From Streptomyces griseomycini (GTDB taxonomy: Bacteria > Actinomycetota > Actinomycetes > Streptomycetales > Streptomycetaceae), in the NCBI RefSeq assembly GCF_014203535.1, contig NZ_JACHJI010000003.1:1-64000 (forward strand): DNA of 64,000 bases. The letters run 5' to 3'. Below, one piece after another: positions 56,380 through 64,000 of this stretch. A model generated the notes under the pieces. It was given only the letters and a program-made list of their open reading frames with translations. It had not been told where the DNA came from and ran no database searches. The position numbers and the translations under genes are program-made. Within the stretch, counting starts at the first letter, position 1. Each line of letters opens with the position of its first letter.

Positions 56380-56465
56380 GCCCCCCACGCACCCGCCAGA
56401 GCCGACCTACCCTTGCTGCCTTCCGGCCCTGGGGGAGTTCAGTCAGATAGCGCCGCGTGAGGGGC
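56380..56465 (-). ncRNA. ffs: Signal recognition particle RNA (4.5S type)
   Basis: The minus strand contains the universally conserved SRP core GGGCCGGAAGGCAGCAAGGG (Ffh-binding tetraloop region). Flanking strands pair into an 11-bp terminal stem (GCCCCTCACGC with GCGTGGGGGGC). The boundaries follow this stem and are approximate. Location upstream of dnaX is usual in Streptomyces. Confidence 0.9.
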
Positions 56466-56541
56466 TACGGAGAGGCTACCTCATACGGAGGGGAGGGAAC
56501 GAGTTCGCGAGCACTCCTCTCGGTCATGTAATGTTTCCGGC

Positions 56542-56629
56542 GGAGGATTCGCCTAGAGGCCTAGGGCGCACGCTTGGAAAGCGTGTTGGGGGCAACCCCT
56601 CACGAGTTCGAATCTCGTATCCTCCGCCA
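56542..56629 (+). tRNA. tRNA-Ser (GGA), CCA encoded
   Basis: An 88-nt class II tRNA with a long variable arm, anticodon GGA. The 3' CCA is present in the DNA at 56627-56629. Confidence 0.93.
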
Positions 56630-56648
56630 GTGCCTCACCGGGCACGTT

Positions 56649-56686
56649 GTCGAAGGGCCCCACCGTTCGCGGTGGGGCCCTTCGAC
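56649..56686. terminator. Terminator of tRNA-Ser
   Basis: A 17-bp perfect stem (56649-56665 with 56670-56686) with a TTCG loop. Confidence 0.85.
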
Positions 56687-57119
56687 GTTGTCCGCCTCAG
56701 TTGGTCCCGGAACAGGTGCTGAGCTCGCGTCCAGGAGCTCCCCGGCTCCTGCTGACGGTCACCTCTGACGACCTCGGCGCACGCAGAGCGGTCTCTCCCG
56801 CGCCCAGCGAGTTCGATCACGTCCGCCTGTTACCAACAAGGGCTGGAGCATGGCCGGCCAACGCGCAGGCACGCCGCATTCGGATGCGGAAGGACGTCGA
56901 CCCGAGGGTTGCGCACCTAACCGTCCGAGGGTGCAAGGCCCTGCGGATCGGTGCGGCTGAAGAACAAAGATGCAGCTCAGGCAGGGGTTGCGGCGCTAAC
57001 CCCCACATCGTTCATTCTCGCCGTGCTGTCGGGGACCCCCGCAGTCCACGGAAGAGGTGGAGCACATGCGCTCCGCTTCGTGCGTGCGGGTCGCACGCCT
57101 ACCCGAAGGATGTTTCCTG
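56687..57119. other. Non-coding stretch after tRNA-Ser
   Basis: No protein or RNA gene is seen. The base composition is lower in G+C than the neighbourhood. No second copy of the tRNA-Ser 3' end was found in the window, so there is no direct sign of an integrated element boundary. Confidence 0.4.
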
Positions 57120-57299
57120 ATGACCCTGATCGTGCTCGTGCTCGTCGTAGTGGTCGCCGTTCTGACGCTGCTCCTGGCCTCGGCGCTCGGTGTGCTGGTG
57201 TTCTCGCGTCCCACGCTGACGGCGCCGGTCCAAACCGCGGTGAGCAGCGTTGCGGCGATGGTGGCGCTGATGGCCGTGCTCGTGGCCGTCACCCGCTGA
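57120..57299 (+). CDS. Small membrane protein (59 residues)
   Basis: Two hydrophobic helices fill almost the whole protein (MTLIVLVLVVVVAVLTLLL and a second one near the C-terminus). AAGGA lies upstream of ATG 57120; an in-frame ATG at 57066 with GGAG is an alternative, adding 18 residues. No family recognised. Confidence 0.5.
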   Translation: MTLIVLVLVVVVAVLTLLLASALGVLVFSRPTLTAPVQTAVSSVAAMVALMAVLVAVTR

Positions 57300-57354
57300 C
57301 AGCCGCAGGGACACAGCTTTCGATCCTGTAGGCCCCACATCCGCTCGTCCGGGC

Positions 57355-57395
57355 AGCCGAAAGCCCCGGCCCGTGGTGGGTCGGGGCTTTCGGCT
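57355..57395. terminator. Hairpin after the small membrane protein gene
   Basis: A perfect 14-bp stem (57355-57368 with 57382-57395) with a 13-nt loop. Confidence 0.7.
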
Positions 57396-57789
57396 CGGCA
57401 CGTCTCAGGGACGGATCCGTCGGACACGGTGAACGCGCGGCCGAGGACCCCGTCCTCGCGTGACAGAGACTTGATCAGTCCGCACAGCTCGGTCGCCGGG
57501 TCCATGAGGACCGTGCTCTCGGTGCGGTGGGGGCTGCTTCGTACGGCACGCGCCGGCCAAGGTGTCCGTGCCCCAGCCGTGCCCGATCGACCGGGGAACC
57601 GGCCGGCCTCGCACCACGCGCCGACACCGCTCAGCCGCAGGCCGGCCTCAGAGCAGGCCCCGGATGACCTGAGCTTCCCGGACCGAGGGCGCGAGTTCGG
57701 CTCCCGTCACCCGCTCCAGGAAACCCCGGGGCAGCAGCCCGCGGTTCGTTGTCGTCCGGACCGGTGTGAGGCGCTGATCGCGCTCGGCC
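57396..57789. other. Stretch with short coding-like fragments
   Basis: No complete gene is seen. On the minus strand, LLPRGFLERVTGAELAPSVR (ending at a TGA near 57656) has coding-like composition. So does DPATELCGLIKSLSREDGVL (from ATG 57505). Both could be debris of former genes, but neither family is recognised. Confidence 0.35.
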
Positions 57790-58533
57790 TCAGGTGCCGC
57801 CCGTGCGCGAGGCAGCCGCCGTGCCTCCGTCCTGCGAGTCGGACCGGCGGCGCAGGTCGATGGTTCGCAAGGTGGCGGGGAGGTCTGCGCGGTAGGGGAT
57901 CAGGCCGAAGCGGCGGTGCTGGACGGTGGCCGCCACCGTCAGGTGGGCCTGGGCGGGCGCGCCGGCGGCGGCCTTGACGATCACGGTGAAGGTCTCGTCG
58001 CCGATCAGGGGGTGCCGGCTGGTCGCCTTGACCCTCCACTCCGGGTCACTGTCCCTTTCGCCCATGCCGACGACGAAGAGTTCCTCCCGGCCCTGCGCCG
58101 GAGTGACTTCGAGCGTGGACTCGACGATCGCGAGCTTGGCGCTCAGTCCGATGGTGGTGGAACGCTCCACCGGGTGGGAGCGCTTCTTGGGGGAGATCGA
58201 CCACGCGATCGGCTGTCGGTCCGCAGGCTCCCCCGGGGATTCCAGAAGCACGCCGACGGAGGCGTCGGCGAAGGGATCGCCGTTCGCCGGCGGGCGGAAG
58301 GCGCACGTGAGGCTGAGGAGGAGGTAGTCGCTGTGCGGCGCCTCGGCGGTCAGGAAGCCGAGCCACTCCGTTTCGTCTCCAGCCGCCTCCTCCGGCGTCA
58401 GCGGGTGGACGACGGCGGTGCTGAGCGACACCCGCCCCTCGATGCGCTGCCGCGGGGCGGGCGACTGCAGCCGGGGCACCTCCACCAGGTCGATCTCGTG
58501 CAGCGGTGTCAGGGGCAGTTCCAGATGGGTCAC
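57790..58533 (-). CDS. Partner protein of the CHAT protease, unknown family
   Basis: The 247-residue protein has no signal peptide or membrane segment. It is predicted mostly beta-stranded, with alternating hydrophobic patterns such as SDYLLLSLTCAFRP and ETFTVIVKAAAGA. The C-terminus is basic and Ser/Arg-rich. GTG 58533 overlaps the stop codon of the CHAT gene by 4 bp (GTGA), so the two are translated together and probably interact. No family is recognised; a role as regulator, adaptor or substrate of the protease is inference. Confidence 0.68.
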   Translation of the reverse strand: MTHLELPLTPLHEIDLVEVPRLQSPAPRQRIEGRVSLSTAVVHPLTPEEAAGDETEWLGFLTAEAPHSDYLLLSLTCAFRPPANGDPFADASVGVLLESPGEPADRQPIAWSISPKKRSHPVERSTTIGLSAKLAIVESTLEVTPAQGREELFVVGMGERDSDPEWRVKATSRHPLIGDETFTVIVKAAAGAPAQAHLTVAATVQHRRFGLIPYRADLPATLRTIDLRRRSDSQDGGTAAASRTGGT

Positions 58534-61500
58534 AAGGCAGCTCCGTGGTTCGTGTCCGGATGGCGCCAGTCGCCGATGAAGCAGAACGAGCCCCAGTCCC
58601 GGAGGGCCGGGTGGCGGGCGCGGACGGCCGACTGCGCGGCGCGGAAAGCGGCCCGCCGGTCCGGGCTCCGTGCAAGGAACCCGTAGAGCGTCCCGAAGAA
58701 CTCCGTGGCCACCTGTGGGTGGACCGGCCACAGGCATCCGATGACGGCCGAGGCGCCGGCGGCCAGGAAGGCGGCGGGCAGACCGCGCAGGTTGTCATTG
58801 GCGTCGAACCGGCCCAGGGCGGATTCGCAGGAACTCATCGTGACGAGTTCGACGCCCCGCAGGTCGGCTTGAAGGACGTCATGGGCGAAGACACGGCCGT
58901 CGTTGTCCGCGTCCGGTGACAGGAACAGACACTGGTACCACGGTGCCCAGCTGTTGTGCGCGCCGTGCGCGGCCACATGGGCATACCGCGCGTCGGCGAG
59001 TTCGCCGAGCAGTCGCCGTGGGGTCGCCGCGGCTCCCAGCACCGCGTGACCCCCCATCGCCGTGGCGACCTGGGTGGCGTGCGTTTCCAGGGAGTTCTGA
59101 GCGACAAGGCCGTGCGGGACTCCGCCGGCCGCGGACGCGAAGGCCACCAGATTGCGCGAGGGCGGACGGTGCGCGCCGGGCGCCGGTGTCCGCAGGAAGC
59201 CCAGGCTGGGCACCTGGGTGACGGTCCAGTCATCGGCGAGGGAACGGCCGTCGACCTCCAGCAGGTGGTACGGGAGGTAGTGCAGCGGGCCGTTGGGCCA
59301 GATGCACAGGTGCCGCTTTCCCCGAGCCCGCCAGCTGTCCAGTGACTCGGTGAAGCCCGCCAGGTAGCGGACGCTGTCGCCCTTGAGCTGTCTTTCCGCG
59401 TCACGGCTCACCGGCCGGTGCAGCGGGTCCGCGACGACGGCCTGCCGCAGGTCGGCGACGTGAAAGGCCAGCGGGTGGGCGGAGAGACGGTGTCCGGCGC
59501 GCGTGAAGCGGATGAGTCCGGCTTCGAAGTCGGGCAGGAGCATGGTGTGGTGCGCCATGTCCTCGCGAGTCACCGCCATGCCGGACAGCGAGGTCACCGG
59601 CCCTTCGGTGCCGTCCCGGCGGGTGTGGCCCAGATACAGCGAGAGCAGCACCGTGTCCTCGGTCAGCAGCGCCTGCAACTCGTCGGGGAACATCATCGGA
59701 ATGCCGCCCGCAGAGGCGGAGGCGAGGAGTTCCCGGCTGATCCACCGGTCCGCGGCGCGCTGCGTGTTGCGGTGCTTCGTCCCGATGTCGCTGCCGGGCT
59801 CCGACTCACCGGTGCCCACGTAGAAGAGCATCGCCTCGACAGGGGCCGGCAGTTCGGGCTCGCCCGGTGGTCCGGGCAGCCGCGACTCGTCCGCCCTGAC
59901 ACGGGCCAGCAGCCGCGCGAGGGGTGCGGAGGGGGTGAACGGGCCGGGACGTCCGGTGACGACCGTGAAGTCGCATCCCTTGGCGGCTTGATGCAGGGTC
60001 AGCATCAGGGCGTACGGGATGAGGGGGCCGGACACCGTGGTGGCCAGTTGCTGGTACAGGTCCCGCAGCTTCCAGCCGACGACCTCGTCGATGCCGCCGC
60101 GCAGCCGGACGGCGGCCGGGATCAGTGCCGCCGCGGCCTCCGCGGCGCTGCTCTCGTCGGCTGCGAGCACATCCTGCAGCGCGGCATCGAGGCTGTTCAG
60201 TGCCATGTCGGTCTGGCCGCACATGGCGTAGGCGGCGAGCGCGTCGGCGAAGTGGTGGGCGGCGGGGACATGTTGTTCCGCCGCCGACATGCGCAGTCCG
60301 GCCTTGTACGCCAGCGTGCCGCCGAGATAGTCGAGCGCCGGCTGGTGCCGCCCGCACAGCTCCGGAGCCAGCTCCCACGCCTGGGCCACGAGAGTGCGGC
60401 CGATCTGCTCCTCGCCGTTCTCGTGGGCGTGCGCCGCGAGATGGATGAAGGTCGCCGCGCGCTGCTCGGCGGACCAGCCGTCCCGGTCGGCGACGGTGCG
60501 GAGGTGTCCCGCGGTCTTCTCCACCGGAACCGGAAGTGGTTCCGGGGAGCAGCGCAGGCGGTTGTCCGTCAGGCAGTGCACCTCGCTGGTCCAGCGGCGC
60601 CGGCGGTAGGAGTCCCCCGGCAGGTCCGGCAGTTCGTGGTCGGCGCTCTCGATCAGCCGCAGCTCCAGGTCGGGCCGGCCGGCCTCTTCGGCGAGCGTGA
60701 GTGCCTCCGCGAAGATGCTCGCCGCCTCCCGCGTTCCCTGCCGGTCCCGGACGTCGGCCAGCGGCAGGGGCAGCACGTCCTGGAGGTCGGCGGGCAGCGA
60801 GAGCTCGCCCAGGCGACACAACACTCTCAGCAGGTACAGATGGGTGAGGGGGTCCGCGACCGGGTCCAGCACGTCGAACGCCTCACGGACGGCCGCCCGG
60901 ATCTCCTCGTCGTGCGATTCCTGCCGGAGACCGGCCAGCACGGACAGGGCCTCGGCCAGCGCTTTGAGAACACGACCACGCCGGTGCCCCCGCGACAGGG
61001 CAACGGCCTCGCGCAGAAACAGGATCGCCTCCTCGACGGCGACCGCAGGCGGAGGCATCTCCGCGGTATCCGGTGCGGCGGAATCGTCGGGGTGGACCGA
61101 GCGGTGCCGAGCCCGGCGGTCGCGCCACAGGTCGTGGGCCGACTCGAAGGTCAGCCCTGACGTGTTCCCCACATACGGGCTGAGGCGCAGCAGTCCCGCG
61201 ACGAACAGTGTCTCCGCCAGTTCGGCGACGTCCTCGGCCCGGCCGCTGTCGCGCAGCACGGCGATCTGTTCGTCCGCCACGGCGCAGGCGCGCCGGAAGA
61301 GCAGTCCGTCGGCCATGTCGACCAGTGCGAGCCGTCCTGCCTCGACGTAGGCGTCGGCCGCCCGCCACCAGGGCGTTCCCGGCCTGGCGGCCCAACGGGG
61401 GCGCGCGGCCTCCAGCGCGAGGGTCAGCGCCGGCACAGCGTCGCGCGGGCGGCCGTCCGCTACGTGGCGTAAGGCCTTTCCCACCACGGTCAGCAGGGCG

Positions 61501-62660
61501 GCCTCGGAGAGCACGAGGGACTGGTCCCGCACCCGGCGTACGGCTTCGTCCTCGGTCACGACCCGTGCCGTGAGCTGTGAGGCGAGACCGCCCAGAGCGC
61601 GCGCCTGTCGACGGACCTCGGGATCGTCCGGACCGGGCGCTGCGCCGCCTCCGGCTGCGACGGGGCCGCCGGGCTGCGCGTCCCCGTCGGCCCTGCCGGC
61701 CCTCCTGGCACGCGAAGTGCACTCGAGGAGAGCGCTCATCACGGTGCTCAGGTTGGCCAGGTGAACCTCGCCCCCGGCCCCGTCCGTCAGGTCGACCGCC
61801 TCACGCAGCCACCCCACCGCCTCGCGGAGCACGGCCATGACACCGTCCTCGTCCCCCGCCGCCTTCGCCCGCGCATCCGCGCGACGGCCGAGTGCCGCAC
61901 CGAGTTTGCCTGCTGCACTCGCGTACACGGAGGTGTCCCCGGCGGCGTCCACGAGAGCCTGCCGGTACGTCCTCTCGGCCTGAACGAGATCTCCTTCGTC
62001 CCCCGCGACCTCGAAGCGCCGTACGAGGGCATCGGCGTAGGCCGTCAGGCGCTTCGCGCGCCCCCGGGCCGACGGCTCCGGATGCGCGGCGGTCCGCGCC
62101 AGCAACTCCACCGCTGCGTCGGCGTCGGCGTTCCGTTCCGCCGGGGGACGGCCGGGGAGAGCCGCTCGCTGTTGGAGCGCGAGGGCGTGCAGGACGTCCC
62201 GGTACGTGGTGTCAGAGCTGTCAGCAACGCCCCTGATCAGACCGACGGCCTGGTCGAGGGCGGCGGCGTCGCCTCTTTCCTCCCCGTCGGCGATCAGATC
62301 CGCCGCGTGCTCCAGCGGGTCGCTCCACGGGTCGTACCCGGTCTCTTTCACGAGCAGGGGCCACAGCGAACGCGGCACGCGCCGGCGATCGACCAGGAAG
62401 AGCAGGCCGTACGCCCTCATGGCTGTCTCGCGGTCCCCGGCCGCACGGGCGTCGTCCGTGTGCGCCGCGGAACGAGCCCGGTAGAACCGGGCAAGGGCGT
62501 GCAGGACGTCGGGACCGGCCTCCTCGGGATGCCCACCGAGCGGGTCGAAGAGCTCCACCGCGAGGGCCAGGGCATCGTCGCCGAGCACCCACCGCGGGTC
62601 GCCGGTTCCGGTGAACTTCCTCACGCGGGCGATCAGTTCACTGAGGCGCGCATCCTCCAC
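58530..62660 (-). CDS. Large helical-repeat protein with C-terminal CHAT (caspase-like) protease domain
   Basis: The 1376-residue protein is built of many alpha-helical, TPR-like segments from about 1 to 1000 (for example AAVELLARTAAHPEPSARGR, HFADALAAYAMCGQTDMAL). A C-terminal CHAT domain follows at about 1080-1370. The catalytic pair is visible: His1232 in YAHVAAHGAHN and Cys1278 in VELVTMSSCESALG. LRGLPAAFLAAGASAVIG, typical of the family, follows. CHAT proteases act in bacterial immunity and programmed cell death (for example Craspase). GTG 62660 follows GGGGGAA. It forms a two-gene unit with the overlapping downstream gene. Confidence 0.88.
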   Translation of the reverse strand: MEDARLSELIARVRKFTGTGDPRWVLGDDALALAVELFDPLGGHPEEAGPDVLHALARFYRARSAAHTDDARAAGDRETAMRAYGLLFLVDRRRVPRSLWPLLVKETGYDPWSDPLEHAADLIADGEERGDAAALDQAVGLIRGVADSSDTTYRDVLHALALQQRAALPGRPPAERNADADAAVELLARTAAHPEPSARGRAKRLTAYADALVRRFEVAGDEGDLVQAERTYRQALVDAAGDTSVYASAAGKLGAALGRRADARAKAAGDEDGVMAVLREAVGWLREAVDLTDGAGGEVHLANLSTVMSALLECTSRARRAGRADGDAQPGGPVAAGGGAAPGPDDPEVRRQARALGGLASQLTARVVTEDEAVRRVRDQSLVLSEAALLTVVGKALRHVADGRPRDAVPALTLALEAARPRWAARPGTPWWRAADAYVEAGRLALVDMADGLLFRRACAVADEQIAVLRDSGRAEDVAELAETLFVAGLLRLSPYVGNTSGLTFESAHDLWRDRRARHRSVHPDDSAAPDTAEMPPPAVAVEEAILFLREAVALSRGHRRGRVLKALAEALSVLAGLRQESHDEEIRAAVREAFDVLDPVADPLTHLYLLRVLCRLGELSLPADLQDVLPLPLADVRDRQGTREAASIFAEALTLAEEAGRPDLELRLIESADHELPDLPGDSYRRRRWTSEVHCLTDNRLRCSPEPLPVPVEKTAGHLRTVADRDGWSAEQRAATFIHLAAHAHENGEEQIGRTLVAQAWELAPELCGRHQPALDYLGGTLAYKAGLRMSAAEQHVPAAHHFADALAAYAMCGQTDMALNSLDAALQDVLAADESSAAEAAAALIPAAVRLRGGIDEVVGWKLRDLYQQLATTVSGPLIPYALMLTLHQAAKGCDFTVVTGRPGPFTPSAPLARLLARVRADESRLPGPPGEPELPAPVEAMLFYVGTGESEPGSDIGTKHRNTQRAADRWISRELLASASAGGIPMMFPDELQALLTEDTVLLSLYLGHTRRDGTEGPVTSLSGMAVTREDMAHHTMLLPDFEAGLIRFTRAGHRLSAHPLAFHVADLRQAVVADPLHRPVSRDAERQLKGDSVRYLAGFTESLDSWRARGKRHLCIWPNGPLHYLPYHLLEVDGRSLADDWTVTQVPSLGFLRTPAPGAHRPPSRNLVAFASAAGGVPHGLVAQNSLETHATQVATAMGGHAVLGAAATPRRLLGELADARYAHVAAHGAHNSWAPWYQCLFLSPDADNDGRVFAHDVLQADLRGVELVTMSSCESALGRFDANDNLRGLPAAFLAAGASAVIGCLWPVHPQVATEFFGTLYGFLARSPDRRAAFRAAQSAVRARHPALRDWGSFCFIGDWRHPDTNHGAAL

Positions 62661-62816
62661 GGTTCCCCCGATCCGTCAGACGACTCATCGTAGCGAGGGT
62701 GACACAGGCGGATCGGACGCACCGTCGATCCACACGGAGGCCCCGCCGAGGACGGAGGGCCTGACGCGGGACGTCGGACCGGCACCCGAGTCGATCTCCT
62801 CCGACCCGTCGACGGC
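62661..62816. other. Region between CHAT gene and IS remnant
   Basis: This 156-bp stretch holds no gene; it should contain the CHAT operon promoter. No recognisable operator was found. Confidence 0.35.
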
Positions 62817-63152
62817 CGGAAGGCGGACCGGTGGCGGCGGGCGCCGAAGGGCGCGATCGTCGACGCGGTCGAGCCGCGGATCCGCGTGCTGCCGGAACAG
62901 CGGCCGGACCCGCCGGGGCCGGTGATCGCCGAGCGGATCGGCCGGACTCGGAGCATGACCGCCGGCTCGGTCAGGTGGCTGGAGAACGCCGCGTCCGGCG
63001 GCCACGACCTCGCCGCGCTGCAGCAGCACCGGACAGCGGTCGCCGACGAGCCGGCACCGCTCGTGGCGGTCTCCCGCAGCGGGACCGGCCGTTCCGGCCT
63101 TCGGGCGGCGTACGGCCCCGGGGGACTGCTCGGAGCTCGGCGCAGGGGATGA
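62817..63152 (+). mobile_element. Decayed IS21-type element (istA/istB remnants)
   Basis: The frame encodes VDAVEPRIRV, then VIAERIGRTRSM, the pattern of IS21-type IstA transposase N-termini (VDAVEPRIRxLL...VIAERIGxxxSMT). It is soon followed by EPAPLVAVSRSGTGRSGL, which resembles the Walker A region of IstB (GDSGTGKSHL) in damaged form. The two parts are fused in one frame with most of both genes missing. No terminal inverted repeats were recognised. Confidence 0.55.
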
Positions 63153-63264
63153 GCGGGAACCGAGCCCCGGCGGTGCGGTTCCGGTCGCGCTCAGCGCCGC
63201 CCGCCGGCGTAGGGGGCCGGACCGGGTGGTGCACAGCGACGACGGGGCCCACCACTCTGGACAC

Positions 63265-63281
63265 ATACCCCTGGGGGGTAT
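63265..63281. promoter_or_regulatory. CsoR-like copper operator
   Basis: ATACCCC-TGG-GGGGTAT is a perfect 7-bp inverted repeat matching the GTATACCCC...GGGGTAT operators I recall for the copper sensor CsoR. It lies about 52 bp upstream of the DUF4396 gene and next to a TATACA -10-like sequence. Confidence 0.75.
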
Positions 63282-63332
63282 ACATTGAGGACAGATGGAG
63301 CCCTCGGTGGGTCATGCCGGACGGGACAGGGG

Positions 63333-63905
63333 ATGAAGGTCATGGAGCACACCGGTCATCACGGCGGGACCGCGCAGGACCACGCCGCCCACGGAAATCA
63401 CGCAGGTCACGAGAGCCACGGTCACGCCGGCCACGCGGCGCATCACGGCACCCACGGCGCCCGCCCCGGGGCTTCGTGGTCCACGGCGGTGAAGGCGACC
63501 CTGCACTGCCTGACCGGCTGCGCCATCGGCGAGATCCTCGGCATGGTCATCGGCACCGCGCTGCTGTGGGGCAACGTGCCCACCATGGTCCTGGCGATCG
63601 CGCTGGCGTTCCTGTTCGGCTACTCGTTCACCCTGTTCGCGGTGGTCCGGGCGGGCCTGGACCTCAAGTCCGCGATCAAGGTGGCGCTGGCCGCCGACAC
63701 CGTCTCGATCGCGGTGATGGAGTTCGTCGACAACGGCATCATCGCCCTCACCCCGGGCGCGATGGACGCCCACCTGTCCGACGGGCTGTTCTGGTCGGCC
63801 CTGCTCGGCGGGTTCGTGGTCGCCTTCCTGGTCACCACCCCGGTCAACAAGTGGATGATCGGCCGCGGCAAGGGCCACGCCGTCGTCCACGCCCACCACC
63901 ACTGA
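63333..63905 (+). CDS. DUF4396 histidine-rich membrane protein
   Basis: The 190-residue protein starts with a His-rich region (residues 5-45) suited to metal binding. Four hydrophobic segments follow, containing the DUF4396 pattern CLTGCAIGEILGMVIG and FLFGYSFTLFAVVRAG, and it ends in HAVVHAHHH. DUF4396 genes are often found with copper genes. The CsoR-like operator just upstream suggests copper-induced expression and a role in copper handling. ATG 63333 is chosen; ATG 63342 is possible. Confidence 0.83.
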   Translation: MKVMEHTGHHGGTAQDHAAHGNHAGHESHGHAGHAAHHGTHGARPGASWSTAVKATLHCLTGCAIGEILGMVIGTALLWGNVPTMVLAIALAFLFGYSFTLFAVVRAGLDLKSAIKVALAADTVSIAVMEFVDNGIIALTPGAMDAHLSDGLFWSALLGGFVVAFLVTTPVNKWMIGRGKGHAVVHAHHH

Positions 63906-63923
63906 GCACCGGACCGGACCTCG

Positions 63924-63963
63924 CGTCCGGGGCGCCGCGGAGGGATCCGGGGCGCCCCGGACG
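63924..63963. terminator. Terminator of the DUF4396 gene
   Basis: Perfect 13-bp arms (63924-63936, 63951-63963) with a 14-nt loop, followed by TGTTTGCG. Confidence 0.7.
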
Positions 63964-64000
63964 TGTTTGCGTTCCCCGGTCGGGCCAACCCGGGAGGGGT

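Noticed and set aside
53871..56450. Plus-strand frame opposite dnaX
   Set aside because: Antisense shadow; it crosses the SRP RNA gene and contains only low-complexity sequence.
56542..63152. Integrative element with att repeats at tRNA-Ser
   Set aside because: No second copy of the tRNA 3' end, no integrase and no excisionase gene in the window. Only the milder claim of an accessory stretch is kept.

Overview
This is a very G+C-rich actinobacterial chromosome segment from the genus Streptomyces, probably a core-chromosome stretch close to that of S. coelicolor. The evidence is strong third-position G/C bias, GTG starts, genus-specific genes (bldC, an Lsr2-like protein, an NsdA-type regulator, DUF3073), mycothiol-type enzymes, a Streptomyces-type rRNA leader and a parS site. 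From recalled gene order it follows the S. coelicolor SCO4122 to SCO4067 block in descending order, then enters a non-conserved accessory stretch after dnaX.

Layout. 1-418 is the promoter and leader region of an rRNA operon running leftward off the window. 419-6751 holds a MarR regulator with its divergent MFS pump, a PAS-PP2C-HATPase regulator, a type II NADH dehydrogenase and the TetR regulator AtrA. 6752-16590 holds an orphan lasso-cyclase-like asparagine synthase homologue, an NsdA-like regulator, lhgO, trmB, a PrsW-type membrane protein, and an M23 peptidase under a c-di-AMP riboswitch. 16846-25259 has tRNA-fMet, a RibD-like enzyme with inverted domain order, small membrane proteins, a broken SpoIIE-type phosphatase remnant, tRNA-Lys, a DEAD-box helicase with a long RGG-type tail, a lipoprotein, a minimal zincin and a membrane metallophosphoesterase. 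25266-30385 is a tRNA cluster (Glu, Asp, parS, Phe), hrpA, a second identical tRNA-Asp and a small CxxC protein. 30769-34241 carries bldC, a hypothetical gene, valine dehydrogenase and DUF3073.

34345-53835 contains most of the purine pathway in several transcription units on the minus strand: purM-purF, purS-purQ-purL (overlapping stops and starts), purC and purD. Interspersed are a META-domain lipoprotein, a mycothiol-dependent-type enzyme, a decayed M23 gene, lsrL, three tRNA-Gly genes, an ABC exporter with a two-component system, a dimethylformamidase-like protein and a degenerate M48-like membrane protein. dnaX, the SRP RNA and tRNA-Ser follow.

56687-63152 looks like accessory DNA between tRNA-Ser and a decayed IS21-type element. 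Its main content is a two-gene unit: a 1376-residue protein with a C-terminal CHAT (caspase-like) protease domain and a translationally coupled 247-residue partner of unknown fold. This is the best candidate for an undescribed system, plausibly an immune or cell-death module. The window ends with a histidine-rich DUF4396 membrane protein behind a perfect CsoR-like (copper) operator. Coordinates, motifs and repeats were read directly from the sequence; family assignments and SCO-number equivalences are from memory, without a database search.
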